From contig NZ_JAIVFX010000005.1 in assembly GCF_020829625.1 (NCBI RefSeq), forward strand, positions 62,001 through 126,000: DNA of 64,000 nucleotides. Reading direction: 5' to 3'. The notes below the pieces were generated by a model that was given only the letters and a program-made list of their open reading frames with translations, was not told the origin of the DNA and made no database searches. A program made the translations under genes and the position numbers. Below are positions 35,061 through 44,099 of the stretch, piece by piece (position 1 is the stretch's first letter; each line of letters begins with the position of its first letter). The DNA comes from Nostoc sp. XA010 (GTDB taxonomy: Bacteria > Cyanobacteriota > Cyanobacteriia > Cyanobacteriales > Nostocaceae).

Positions 35061-35522
35061 ATGTCCCAAAAAATTTCTCCATCACCAACGCCTACCTCGT
35101 TACAAACACTGGTGTCTAACGAACGGGAATTCTCCTGGAAAGTAGCCTCTAATTTATTTGTTAGTTTTAAATATGCCTGGGCTGGAATCAGCTATAGTTT
35201 TCAAACTCAACGTAATTTTCGCATCCACGTAAGTGTTTGCGCTTTGGCTATCGGTTTAAGCGTTTTTCTACATCTGCAAGCGGTAGAAATAGCGGTAATT
35301 GGTATAACTAGTGGTTTAGTTTTGGCATTAGAGTTACTAAATACAGCGATCGAGTCTCTTGTAGACTTAACCGTTAAGCAGACATACCATGATTTGGCAA
35401 AAATTGCTAAAGATTGTGCGGCTGGTGCAGTGCTTGTTTCTGCTTTGGTAGCTGTGCTGGTAGCTGGTACGCTCCTGCTCCCTCCTCTGGTAAAGTTAAT
35501 TATATCGGCTTTGTATACGTGA
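35061..35522 (+). CDS. dgkA: Diacylglycerol kinase
   Basis: The 153-residue protein has about 45 soluble residues, then three membrane helices typical of the small bacterial DgkA: FKYAWAGISYSFQTQRNFRIH before the first, ALELLNTAIESLVDLTV (the conserved family signature with catalytic Glu) after the second, and KDCAAGAVLVSALVAVLVAG as the last. It phosphorylates diacylglycerol or undecaprenol in the cytoplasmic membrane. In many bacteria and cyanobacteria it stands next to ybeY, as it does here. Confidence 0.93.
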   Translation: MSQKISPSPTPTSLQTLVSNEREFSWKVASNLFVSFKYAWAGISYSFQTQRNFRIHVSVCALAIGLSVFLHLQAVEIAVIGITSGLVLALELLNTAIESLVDLTVKQTYHDLAKIAKDCAAGAVLVSALVAVLVAGTLLLPPLVKLIISALYT

Positions 35523-35625
35523 TTTGCTCCGGCGTAGCCCAACCCAGGCATCGCCAAGTGAGCTGATGAGGATCACACTCTGTCTGATCACCTAGAAAAC
35601 AGATTATAAGCAATTCAAAAGTGAG

Positions 35626-35655
35626 GCGATGTCTACGACGGGCTACGCCTAGATG
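35626..35655 (+). repeat. Dispersed repeat (GTCTACGACGGGCTACGCC family), copy C
   Basis: GATGTCTACGACGGGCTACG and the following CCTAGATGCC lie in the gap after dgkA and are related to the copies at 18170 and 32466. The arms flanking the centre are partly palindromic. Confidence 0.6.
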
Positions 35656-35798
35656 CCAAGCATCCTAGATAAAGGGTTACTTGGTAATTTTTAGCCGCCC
35701 ACGTCAGCGTTATTTTTACACCTAGCGAACAAATTGCATGAGATATTTGTCTATGCTTTTTGTAACTGATGAGTGGTAAAAACCAGGAGTTATGAGCT

Positions 35799-36398
35799 TT
35801 GATTATAGTTATCGATAATTACGACAGTTTTACATATAACTTAGTGCAGTATTTGGGAGAATTGGCAGCAGAATTCCCAGTGGCAGATGATATTAAAGTT
35901 TTTCGTAACGATAAAATATCCATAGATGAGATTCGGGCATTAAAGCCCGAAGCCGTGGTTATTTCTCCTGGGCCTGGTCGCCCAGAAGATGCCGGTATTT
36001 CTTTAGAATTGATTGAACAGTTAGGACAAGAGTTGCCAATTTTGGGTGTTTGTTTAGGACATCAAAGCATTGGTCAAGTGTTCGGTGGTAAAATAATCCC
36101 TGCTCCAGAGTTGATGCATGGCAAAACCTCTCAGGTGTCTCATACTGGGGTGGGGGTTTTTCAAGGATTAGAAAATCCTTTAACCGCCACCAGGTATCAT
36201 AGTTTGGTGATAGAACGTGAGACTTGCCCAGATGTGTTAGAAATCACCGCTTGGGTTGAAGATAACACCATTATGGGAGTGCGACACCGGAAGTATCCTC
36301 ATATTCAGGGCGTCCAGTTTCACCCAGAGAGTGTCCTGACATCTTCAGGAAAACAGTTATTGCGAAATTTTTTGGAACAGTTACAGTCGAGAACATAA
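35799..36398 (+). CDS. Anthranilate/aminodeoxychorismate synthase glutamine amidotransferase
   Basis: The 199-residue class I glutamine amidotransferase has the start [20 protein letters not shown], the oxyanion strand [16 protein letters not shown], the catalytic Cys in [11 protein letters not shown] (about residue 83) and the His-x-Glu in [10 protein letters not shown] (about 174-176). It supplies ammonia to chorismate-using synthases for tryptophan (TrpG) or folate (PabA); in cyanobacteria one protein may serve both. The start is a TTG at 35799 after an AGGAG site; the nearby ATG at 35792 is out of frame. The MBL-fold gene begins three bases after its stop, implying an operon. Confidence 0.92.
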   Translation: MIIVIDNYDSFTYNLVQYLGELAAEFPVADDIKVFRNDKISIDEIRALKPEAVVISPGPGRPEDAGISLELIEQLGQELPILGVCLGHQSIGQVFGGKIIPAPELMHGKTSQVSHTGVGVFQGLENPLTATRYHSLVIERETCPDVLEITAWVEDNTIMGVRHRKYPHIQGVQFHPESVLTSSGKQLLRNFLEQLQSRT

Positions 36399-36401
36399 TT
36401 A

Positions 36402-37169
36402 ATGAAACGACGACAGTTGATGGGCTATGCTGGGGCGGGGTTAGTCACAGCTTTGGTTACTAACTTGGGTTCTGAATCTCAAGCTGACGCACAATCTAGC
36501 GGTTTATCAGTACAGTGGTTGGGTCATACTTGCTTTCTTTTTACTGGTGGCGGTGCGAAAATTCTTGTCAATCCATTTCGGACGGTCGGTTGTACTGCTG
36601 GGTATCGTCAACCAAAAGTTGCAGCAGATTTAGTACTGATTAGCAGTCAATTGCTGGATGAAGGTGCTGTGGACGTATTACCAGGAAAGGCAAAGCTCAT
36701 CTACGAACCAGGAGTTTATGAGTTTAAAGGCATTAAGTTGCAAGGAATTGCCATAGACCACGATCGCAAAGGTGGTAAGCAGTTTGGTTCAAACACCGCT
36801 TGGAGTTGGCAGCAAGGCGGAATTAATATCCTACACTTAGGTGGAGCTGCTGCACCCATTTCCATTGAGCAAAAAATCTTGATGGGGCGGCCAGATGTAG
36901 CATTGATTCCAGTGGGAGGCAGTGCAAAAGCCTACAATGCTCAGGAAGCAAAGCAGGCTGTTCAAGTCTTAAATCCCAAGCTGGTGATTCCGACTCATTA
37001 CCGGACACAGGCGGCTGATGCTGCTGCGTGCGATATTTCGCCACTGGATGATTTTCTGACCTTGATGCAAGGTATGACAGTGCGGCGTAGTAATGGAGAT
37101 AGTATTTCCATTAACCCTGGTAAATTACCGGAAAATAGCGAAATTCAGGTTTTGAGTTACAAGTTTTGA
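36402..37169 (+). CDS. MBL-fold (UlaG-like) protein with export signal, degenerate metal site
   Basis: The 255-residue protein has an N-terminal RR and hydrophobic stretch (MKRRQLMGYAGAGLVTALVTN), probably a Tat or Sec signal. The mature part is a metallo-beta-lactamase fold of the L-ascorbate-lactonase/UlaG-like type: VQWLGHTCFLF, ILVNPFRTVG, ILHLGGAAA, DVALIPVGGSA, and LNPKLVIPTHYRT near the end. The canonical HxHxDH motif is not visible; the expected place reads VLISSQLLDEGAV. So the first metal site seems lost, and hydrolase activity is uncertain. It is coupled to the amidotransferase gene upstream. Confidence 0.8.
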   Translation: MKRRQLMGYAGAGLVTALVTNLGSESQADAQSSGLSVQWLGHTCFLFTGGGAKILVNPFRTVGCTAGYRQPKVAADLVLISSQLLDEGAVDVLPGKAKLIYEPGVYEFKGIKLQGIAIDHDRKGGKQFGSNTAWSWQQGGINILHLGGAAAPISIEQKILMGRPDVALIPVGGSAKAYNAQEAKQAVQVLNPKLVIPTHYRTQAADAAACDISPLDDFLTLMQGMTVRRSNGDSISINPGKLPENSEIQVLSYKF

Positions 37170-37288
37170 GGAGCGGGGGAGGCAGGGGGGCGAGGGGGAC
37201 GAGGGGGACAAGGAAGAATTATTGAACAAATTTCTTCCTTGTCTCCCCCCTCTTCCTTATCTTTTACCCATGCCCCATGCCCCATGCC
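37170..37288. repeat. G-rich / C-rich inverted repeat with CCCATGCC units
   Basis: GGGGACGAGGGGGACAAGGAAG faces CTTCCTTGTCTCCCCCCTC, separated by about 20 bases, so a long hairpin can form. CCCATGC repeats follow. It lies between the convergent MBL-fold and FG-GAP genes and may end both transcripts. Confidence 0.6.
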
Positions 37289-37296
37289 CCTAGCTT

Positions 37297-38538
37297 TTAG
37301 AATGTATACCATTCTGGGCCAAGCTTATCTGCTTCGCTGATAGGAGTTTCAACAGCTGTTGTCTCATTTATAGTCCAAATGTTGTCTGCACTTGCTGTCT
37401 GATCGCGCCAGTAGATATCGGTCTTGCCATCGCCGTTGTAATCGCCAAGGGATGCTGTCAGAGCCGCGTTATTAGCCGGTAAGAAAGCTTCAGTAGCAAC
37501 TGTTGTACCATCCATCAACCAAGCAGTGTTCGCACCTGTGGTTCCATTGCGCCAGAAGATATCAGTCTTGCCATCACCGTTGAAATCACCAATGCTTGAA
37601 GTCCAAGATGAGTCAAGTGTACCCAAAGCACCTTCTGTGACTAAGATACCATTCATCGTCCAAATCTTGTTCTCACCTGTTGTAGCGTTTCTCCACAGCA
37701 AGTCAGTGCTTAAATCGCCGTTGAAATCGCCAACGGTATAAGTCCAGGCTGCGTCTTGTGATTGCAGCGCAAATTCAGTCTTTTGCGTACCATCCATAAA
37801 CCAAGCAAGGTTATCGCCTGTTGTCTGATTGCGCCAGAAGATGTCACTCTTGCCATTGCCGTCGAAATCAACAATGGTAGGATTTAGTGCTGTGTCTGTA
37901 GTGTCTAGAACAGTTGCAGTCACAACTGTGGTGCCATCCATCTCCCAAATAGCGTTCTCACCGGTTGTAGCATTATGCCAGAAGATATCGGTTTTGCGAT
38001 CGCCGTTGAAATCGCCAATCTGAGAAGTCCAGGCTGGGTCAACGCTAGTTAGAGAAGCCGCATTAGCAACTCTTGTACCATCCATGAGGACAATGCTATT
38101 CTCGCCGGTTGTCTTATTGCGTAATAAGAAGTCGGTTTTGCCATCATTGTTGAACTCGCCAATTTTGTAATCATAGGCGGCTAGGTCAAATTGACCCAGA
38201 GAGCCTTGTTCAATAACTCTTGTCCCATCCATCAAGCGAACGATAATTTCACCGGTTTGGGTATTAACCCAAAGTTTGTCCGTTTTGCCATCAGCATTGA
38301 AGTCAGGAACAATCGCGGCACTGGTTAAGTAAGGATTAGGATTGGGATTTACTGACGTTTTGACAGTCCGGGTTAACGGTTCATTTTGTAGTGTTAGTGA
38401 GGAACTTTTACCCCCAAATCTAAAACCAGAATTAAAATTCTCGAAAGAAGATGTCAAAATTGCTGATTTTTTGAGAGATTCTTCTGCCAATGCAGATGTA
38501 TTCAAAGATAAGGATGAGGAATTTGCCTTTCCAAACAT
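37297..38538 (-). CDS. FG-GAP / VCBS repeat beta-propeller protein
   Basis: The 413-residue protein contains about seven to eight repeats of roughly 45 residues with the core GDFNGDGKTDIFWRN followed by TTGENAIWEMDGT (residues about 75-400). DxDxDG-like loops (DFNGDGKTD) are calcium-binding sites seen in integrin-like FG-GAP/VCBS propellers. No clear signal peptide is seen; the N-terminal 70 residues are Ser/Asn-rich and of low complexity. Such proteins are usually extracellular or cell-surface structural or adhesive proteins, so export by a non-classical route is possible. Function not known. Confidence 0.85.
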   Translation of the reverse strand: MFGKANSSSLSLNTSALAEESLKKSAILTSSFENFNSGFRFGGKSSSLTLQNEPLTRTVKTSVNPNPNPYLTSAAIVPDFNADGKTDKLWVNTQTGEIIVRLMDGTRVIEQGSLGQFDLAAYDYKIGEFNNDGKTDFLLRNKTTGENSIVLMDGTRVANAASLTSVDPAWTSQIGDFNGDRKTDIFWHNATTGENAIWEMDGTTVVTATVLDTTDTALNPTIVDFDGNGKSDIFWRNQTTGDNLAWFMDGTQKTEFALQSQDAAWTYTVGDFNGDLSTDLLWRNATTGENKIWTMNGILVTEGALGTLDSSWTSSIGDFNGDGKTDIFWRNGTTGANTAWLMDGTTVATEAFLPANNAALTASLGDYNGDGKTDIYWRDQTASADNIWTINETTAVETPISEADKLGPEWYTF

Positions 38539-39105
38539 GGTGTGTTTTTATGATTGGTTGTCATATTTTTTTAACGTTTTTTTGAACCCTATTTCTGTAA
38601 CCAAATAACATTTACTAGATTTTCGATATTTCTTTAAAACTATGTTTTATTTGTGAATGTTATTAAACGATAATTGTGAAAAATTCAAGCTCTATATAAA
38701 CAATTGCCGAATATTATTTTATGTCTTATATATAATGATTTATAGATAAAGTTTGTTAGTTTATCTGTTTTATTTGACATTTTAAACTCTTGATTAAAAC
38801 ATTATTCATGTAATTATTACTTGATTACATGAAACCATTTACACTATGTAGCCCTAATGTGAATACATAGTAGTTTGTATAGCAAGCCTAAATTATTGAT
38901 GAATAATGAGATACCTTGATTCTTTGAAAGGTAGGGTATCTTAACTTTTGAATAAAATTGATTATTCTCCAAGAATTTACGACTTGAGTTGAAACAAATA
39001 TTGGTTAGAATAACTTAGATTGGCAACTATTAAGAGGCATGATTTGTGCATTCTCTAGTTGTAAAAAGTGTAAAATAACACAATACTTTTATAAATACAT
39101 CAGCT
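38539..39105. promoter_or_regulatory. AT-rich divergent intergenic region
   Basis: These 567 bases have no credible gene. A hairpin AGATACC...GGTATCT lies at 38909-38941. Promoters for the leftward FG-GAP gene and the rightward pepP gene must lie here, but no clear motif was found. Confidence 0.4.
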
Positions 39106-40416
39106 ATGCAAGCAGAATATCGGCAACGTCGTGAGCAGTTAATGGCAAAAATTGGTGATGGCACAGCCATTTTTCGCAGTGCGCCAATGGCAGTGATGCA
39201 CAACGATGTCGAGTATGTTTATCGCCAAGATAGTGATTTTTTTTACTTGACTGGTTTTAATGAACCACAGGCAGTAGCAGTGTTAGCGCCGCATCATTCA
39301 GAACATCGGTTTGTGCTGTTTGTCCAACCAAAGGATCGCGAAAAGGAAGTATGGACTGGTTATCTTTCAGGAGTAGATGCAGCCAAGGAAATTTATGGTG
39401 CTGATGAAGCTTACCCCATTAGCGAGTTAGATGAAAAGTTGCCGCAGTATTTGGAAAAAGCTAGCCGGATTTACTATCACTTAGGACGCGATCGCGCTTT
39501 CAACGATCAAATATTGAAACATTACCAAAGTTTACTGCGAACTTATCCTAAACGCGGTACTGGGCCGATCGCCATTGAAGATACTGGCCCTGTCCTCAAC
39601 AGCATGAGACTAATCAAAAGTGAAGCTGAGTTGGGGTTGATGCGTCAAGCAGTAGCGATCGCAACTGAAGCGCACAATTACGCCCAAGAAATCGCCGCAC
39701 CCGGACGTTATGAGTATGAAATTCAAGCGGAGATGGAACGCATCTTTCGAGTGCGGGGTGGAATGGGGCCAGCTTATCCTTCGATTGTGGCTTCCGGTGT
39801 GAATGCTTGCGTACTGCATTACATTGAAAATAATCGTCAAATGCAAGATGGAGAATTACTGCTAATTGATGCCGGTTGTGCTTACGGTTATTACAACTCG
39901 GATATTACGCGGACATTTCCTGTTGGGGGTAAATTTACGCCAGAACAAAAGACGCTGTATGAGATTGTATTGGAGGCGCAAAAACAAGCGATCGCTCAAG
40001 TAAAACCAGGTAATCCCTTCAAATTAGTTCATGATACAGCAGTGCGCGTTCTCACGGAAGGTTTAGTTGAACTTGGCATCCTCAAAGGTGAAATTGATAA
40101 GTTAATTGAAGAAGAGAAATATAAGCCATATTATATGCACCGCACCAGTCATTGGTTAGGTTTAGATGTCCATGATGTAGGTGTTTACCAGCACGGTGAA
40201 GATAAACCACAGATTTTACAACCAGGCCAAATTTTGACAGTGGAACCGGGACTATATATTGTGCCTGACACCAAACTAGCAGAAGACCAACCAGAGACCG
40301 ATCCTCGATGGATTGGCATTGGTATTCGGATTGAGGATGATGTGTTAGTTACATCTGATGGACATGAGGTGTTAACTGCGGGAGTTCCCAAAGCAGTAGA
40401 TGAAGTAGAAAGATAA
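39106..40416 (+). CDS. pepP: Xaa-Pro aminopeptidase (aminopeptidase P, M24B)
   Basis: The 436-residue protein has an N-terminal domain (YRQRREQLMAKI, about residues 5-165) and the pita-bread catalytic domain. The two-metal ligands of M24 peptidases are visible: the first Asp in LLIDAGCAYGYYN, the second in SDITRTF, then His in MHRTSHWLGLDVHDVG, Glu in TVEPGLYI and Glu in GIRIEDDVLVT. It removes N-terminal residues ahead of proline from peptides in the cytosol. Length is that of the normal E. coli-type PepP. It is a single gene followed by a strong hairpin. Confidence 0.95.
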   Translation: MQAEYRQRREQLMAKIGDGTAIFRSAPMAVMHNDVEYVYRQDSDFFYLTGFNEPQAVAVLAPHHSEHRFVLFVQPKDREKEVWTGYLSGVDAAKEIYGADEAYPISELDEKLPQYLEKASRIYYHLGRDRAFNDQILKHYQSLLRTYPKRGTGPIAIEDTGPVLNSMRLIKSEAELGLMRQAVAIATEAHNYAQEIAAPGRYEYEIQAEMERIFRVRGGMGPAYPSIVASGVNACVLHYIENNRQMQDGELLLIDAGCAYGYYNSDITRTFPVGGKFTPEQKTLYEIVLEAQKQAIAQVKPGNPFKLVHDTAVRVLTEGLVELGILKGEIDKLIEEEKYKPYYMHRTSHWLGLDVHDVGVYQHGEDKPQILQPGQILTVEPGLYIVPDTKLAEDQPETDPRWIGIGIRIEDDVLVTSDGHEVLTAGVPKAVDEVER

Positions 40417-40470
40417 CTTATAGGTTAATTGATACTTTAAGAATTGCCAGAAATATTGATGGACAGAATC

Positions 40471-40503
40471 CTTACACACTTGGGTTACACCCAAGTGTGT
40501 AAG
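40471..40503. terminator. Perfect 15-bp hairpin between convergent pepP and MFS genes
   Basis: CTTACACACTTGGGT (40471-40485) pairs fully with 40489-40503 over a 3-base loop. T-runs are short on both sides. A shared terminator is likely given its place between convergent stops. Confidence 0.7.
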
Positions 40504-40540
40504 TTTCTGCACGGATGCTCATTTGACCCCTTCAATATTG

Positions 40541-41986
40541 TTAAATCGGTACTCTTTGCTGCTTGACTGAGAATAGGACTCGCCAAAGCTGACCCAGAGA
40601 TACAGAGCCTTGCTCCTGAACAAAAACCAAGGGCAAGAGAGCAGCCGTCCGTAGGACGGCTGAAAGAACAAATAGTCCCAGTAAGCCACCGGCACCAGGC
40701 AGAGTCGCGAGAAAGCTACCAGCTATGATTCCCATTGCTCCAGTAACACCAGCTACCGCTCCGGCGATCGCAAAGTAAGTGGACTGATTTGTTACCGGTG
40801 CCACTCCCATCATCAGATTGTTGGTACACAGGTCTATGGCTGCCCACGTCCCAGATCCCAACACGTGTAAAAAAGGTAACCATATCCAAAGGGAAATTGA
40901 ATCATTGCCAGCTACTAGCCATAATAGAGGTGTCACCGCCACCAAGATTCCTACTAATAACATGATGGGACGATTCCCAATCCGGTCAGACAGTTTACCC
41001 CAGAAAACCAGCAGCAGCATATTAGCACCAGCTCCTAAACCGTTATAGATTGTTACTAAGCTGACATCTATATCTAGGTTATCTAGCATGTAGAGGTTAA
41101 AGAAGGGAGCGCTGACGTTAACAGCAAAGCACCAGATGGCAAGGTAAAGCAGTAACTTCAAAAAATTGGCATCATTGAGGAAGCGAAGATGTATCCCACT
41201 GCGGTATGGTTGGGGTATATCTGACCCCACAACTTTTAAAAGCTGCGGGTTCACATCGCTCATCCAGAACTGACAGCCCTGACTAAGCAGCCCAAGCACA
41301 ATTCCTAGGATCAAGATTGCACCGTAGCCTTGGAGTGTTCCACTCGGCCAGATCGATACTCCTAGGCCCAGCAACGGCACACCGATGAGATTCATCAAAC
41401 TGAGAACACTATTGCGAAAGCCAAAATACCTCCCCCGCAACCGCCCAGGTACTAACACAGCCGTCCAGGTCATCCAGGGAGCACGGGCGAAAGCTTCAAT
41501 GATATTAGCCACTAACATAATTCCCAATGTCAACAGCACCACTTGGTGCTTAGTGATATGGTTAGATGAGCTGACCAACCAAATCGCTGGCACGAGAATT
41601 ATCCACAGTAGCCGAGCCGGGATGAAGATGCTCATGCAATACCAGTTGAAGCTGGTACTTCGTTCTACCAAATAAGCTCCCAACGGTTGGAGCAGATTCA
41701 CCAGCTGAGGAATAGAGGCGAGCAGACCAATTTCTACTGGACCGGCACCCAGCTCTAGCAAGAAATTACTGAGCAACGCTGAACCGATAATACTGTAAAA
41801 AACCCCAGCGAAAAGACTCTCAAGAGTTAATGCCCTGAGACTTGTGCGAATTTGGGGTTTGGAAAGTTTAATAGGCAGATTTGTGGGAAGAATTACCGTT
41901 TCTGTTAATTCCCTATCCTCTGGTATTTCCTGAATGGGGAGAGGGAGCTTTATTAGTAAGCTTTCGTCTTCTACTTCCTTGAACAT
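40541..41986 (-). CDS. Major facilitator superfamily transporter
   Basis: The 481-residue protein has about twelve membrane helices, starting around residue 55 after a long polar N-terminus. The MFS features are GLLASIPQLVNLLQPLGAYL (helix 2), a GRLRGRYFGFRN cytoplasmic loop and the central FFNLYMLDNLDIDVSLV with WGKLSDRIGNRPIML (the A-like motif of the second half). No substrate can be assigned from sequence. The gene stands between pepP (convergent) and a patch of decayed transposases upstream, which may have disturbed its promoter region. Confidence 0.88.
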   Translation of the reverse strand: MFKEVEDESLLIKLPLPIQEIPEDRELTETVILPTNLPIKLSKPQIRTSLRALTLESLFAGVFYSIIGSALLSNFLLELGAGPVEIGLLASIPQLVNLLQPLGAYLVERSTSFNWYCMSIFIPARLLWIILVPAIWLVSSSNHITKHQVVLLTLGIMLVANIIEAFARAPWMTWTAVLVPGRLRGRYFGFRNSVLSLMNLIGVPLLGLGVSIWPSGTLQGYGAILILGIVLGLLSQGCQFWMSDVNPQLLKVVGSDIPQPYRSGIHLRFLNDANFLKLLLYLAIWCFAVNVSAPFFNLYMLDNLDIDVSLVTIYNGLGAGANMLLLVFWGKLSDRIGNRPIMLLVGILVAVTPLLWLVAGNDSISLWIWLPFLHVLGSGTWAAIDLCTNNLMMGVAPVTNQSTYFAIAGAVAGVTGAMGIIAGSFLATLPGAGGLLGLFVLSAVLRTAALLPLVFVQEQGSVSLGQLWRVLFSVKQQRVPI

Positions 41987-42166
41987 ACTGAATAGCTAAA
42001 ATTTAAAAAGAGTTAACGTGGCCTCAATTGCTGGTTTAATAGAGAACAGTAGGCGTGCATCAGCCTACTGGGACAATCTTTTTGAAAGATACGTTAGGGA
42101 ATGAAGGGTTATTAGCCCTGTTGTGTCACCTCGTTTTTAGTATAATAATATACGAACTTCAGGACG

Positions 42167-42520
42167 ATGATACAGAGTATGGTAGAGCCTCGCTCACCCG
42201 TACAAACCATCAACTTTGTGGACGAATATTGTCTGTTGTATAAAAAGCTGTTTTTAGATAGTAGGCTTTTTCAAGTATTTAAGTATCTACATATAGGATG
42301 TATTTCTGATTTAAAACGGAAAAGTCTCCCAGAAATAGTAAAGATTGTTGGATTAAATAAGTATCAAGGGCTACGTCATTTCTTAACAACATCATCTTGG
42401 GATATAGAGAAGTTAAGATATTTGTGTTTAGAATTAATTAATTTTACAGATACTAAAAGGTAGACCAATCATTTTAATTATTGATGAGACAGGAGATAGA
42501 AAGAAAGGAACTAAGATTGA
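42167..42520 (+). pseudogene. IS701 family transposase, N-terminal remnant
   Basis: The stretch reads MVEPRSPVQTINFVDEYC, then FKYLHIGCISDLKRKSLPEI and VGLNKYQGLRHFL, the start of an IS701-type DDE transposase. At about 42455 the frame is broken: the homologous continuation PIILIIDETGDRKKGTKID, which contains the first catalytic Asp (DETGDRKKG), is in another frame. Everything after that is missing. It is a dead fragment of about 115 codons, with no terminal repeats visible. Confidence 0.8.
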
Positions 42521-42794
42521 TCTATTGTTAGTTGTGATTTGGGTAGACTAGGGCTACAGTAAGGGGAAGTTCGCCCAAGCCTTTTTCCAGGTTTGTGGTG
42601 CCAAAGTTGAAATTATCAAGCGAACCGAAGCATAATTTCAGGTATTGCCAAAAGCTGGGTTGTCGAGTGTACATTTGGGTGGTTTCGCTGGTTGCATCGC
42701 ACAAGCCACGGACTATGAACTATTGCTAGGCGTGAGCGAGTTGATCAGCGAAACGGCAATGGTGCGCTTGATGTTGAAGCGCCTTGCTGCCTAA
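42521..42794 (+). pseudogene. IS5-type transposase, C-terminal remnant
   Basis: Directly joined to the IS701 fragment, this stretch reads WVD*GYSKGKFAQAFFQVCG, then FQVLPK, then in other frames SWVVECTFGWFRWLHRTSHGL and DYELLLGVSELISETAMVRL. VLPK.W.VE.TFGW and YE.L...SE are conserved at the end of IS5 (ISL2/IS1031-like) transposases. At least two stops and two frameshifts are present. The fusion of two unrelated transposase halves suggests nested insertion followed by deletion. Confidence 0.75.
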
Positions 42795-42852
42795 AGAGAA
42801 CCTTTATAAATCAGCTCTTATATGGAGTCACAACAGTTTGGAGGAAGTCTAT

Positions 42853-43395
42853 ATGTTTCACAAGATTCTAGTTGCAATCGATACCTCTGCATCCGCCAAG
42901 GATGTCTTTGATAAAGCCTTGTTCTTAGCAAAAGCGAGCAAGGGGAGCCTTATGCTGTTGCATGTTCTATCGGGTGAAGAACAGGGCAGAGTAAATATAC
43001 CTATACTTCCCAGGCAGGATTACTATCCATATCCTGTGATGAGTAAAAAAACTTTGGAGTTCAATCAACAGCAGTGGGAGGTTTTGGAAAAGCAAGGTCT
43101 AGAGCTACTACAATCGTGTACGGATGAAGCAGCTGTAGCAGGCGTGAGTACAGAATTCATCCAATCCCCTGGTAATCCTGGTCAAACCATCTGTAACTTA
43201 GCCTCCACTTGGGGTGCTGACCTAATCGTAGTTGCACGTCAGGGTCTATCTGGTTTGAGTGAGTTAGCCTTGGGCAGTGTCAGCAATTACGTACTCCACA
43301 ATGCTCCCTGCTCAGTCCTGACTATGCAACACATATCAAAAATGAATACTGAATCTGCTCAAGACGAATCAAGCAGAGTTAGTGCATCGGATTGA
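42853..43395 (+). CDS. Universal stress protein (UspA family)
   Basis: The protein has 180 residues from ATG 42853 (MFHKILVAIDTSASAKDVFD), which follows an ideal GGAGGAAG ribosome site. The earlier start at 42784 lies in the transposase remnant and is unlikely. The Usp fold ends with ADLIVVARQGLSGLSELALGSVSNYVLHNAPCSVL, in which G-x2-G-x9-G-S resembles the ATP-binding Usp pattern. So unlike the Usp at 10076 it probably binds ATP. Its upstream DNA is IS debris, so expression may depend on a promoter within that debris. Confidence 0.88.
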   Translation: MFHKILVAIDTSASAKDVFDKALFLAKASKGSLMLLHVLSGEEQGRVNIPILPRQDYYPYPVMSKKTLEFNQQQWEVLEKQGLELLQSCTDEAAVAGVSTEFIQSPGNPGQTICNLASTWGADLIVVARQGLSGLSELALGSVSNYVLHNAPCSVLTMQHISKMNTESAQDESSRVSASD

Positions 43396-43696
43396 TATAA
43401 TTAAAGCGAAACTGAAACTACTATAGAGTTGGAGTAGTCAGCGAGATATTCAGGGAGTGAAACCATTGCATATTTATCAAAGCGCTCTGATATGCCGAAC
43501 AAACGCAGCCTAAAAAGTCTTGGAAGTGGAGGGAAAAAGATATTTTGGTTTTTTTAACCTTGACAAGCCAAACTACAAGTAGGTAACTGGTGACAAGAAA
43601 ACACCATAGTACGTCAAACGTATCGGCTCAATAATTAGGGGTATGCGGAGGAAAATAATGTGAGCGAGGTAGACACAGTGTCATAAAATATGACAC
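43396..43696. other. Intergenic stretch with a perfect palindrome at its end
   Basis: About 300 bases without a credible gene. GTGTCATA-AAA-TATGACAC (43678-43696) is a perfect 8-bp inverted repeat directly before the transposase fragment's ATG at 43697. It could be an operator of that element or a relic of an end repeat. Confidence 0.5.
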
Positions 43697-43942
43697 ATGA
43701 CGCAAAAGCAAAAGCTTATTTCGAGTGACAAATCAGTATCAGAGTTACTGCAAACCATCGACCCTTCAGGTATTGCAGATGAATCAATGCGTTGCACCGT
43801 AGAGATATTATTGAACCTCGTAGAGGAATTAAACTCAAAGGTTAAAAACTTGGAGTCAGAAAATGAACGGTTGCGGGATGAGAGTGATGTGAGAAAACAG
43901 CCGTTTAAGACAAAATCTTGCTCGATTACATCGCAAGCTTAA
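43697..43942 (+). pseudogene. Transposase N-terminal fragment (IS66-like group)
   Basis: This 81-residue stump starts MTQKQKLISSDKSVSELLQT, continues with DPSGIADESMRCTVEILLNL and a coiled-coil (SKVKNLESENERLRDE), as in a common cyanobacterial IS66-type transposase. That transposase is several hundred residues long, while this frame stops after about 80. The sequence behind it belongs to another gene fragment. It is a truncated element without visible ends. Confidence 0.65.
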
Positions 43943-44075
43943 GGCAATGGCAACGAGAACACCGCAGGCATCGCATGATTCTTTGTGGCAAACAACAGAT
44001 GGACAGCAACGCATAACCTGGGAAGCACACGCAGGTTGGGTACGTTCTATTGTGTTTAGTAGTGACTGGCACTAG
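43923..44075 (+). pseudogene. WD40-repeat protein fragment
   Basis: The frame includes QTTDGQQRITWEAHAGWVRS and IVFSSDWH then TAG at 44073-44075. A-H-A-GWVRSIVFS is the typical blade start of a WD40 repeat as found in Nostoc WD-repeat/NACHT proteins. It has no start or repeats of its own and overlaps the transposase stump, so it is a short leftover of a longer gene. Confidence 0.5.
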
Positions 44076-44099
44076 GAGCAGTAGCAGAAAGTTCTTAAA

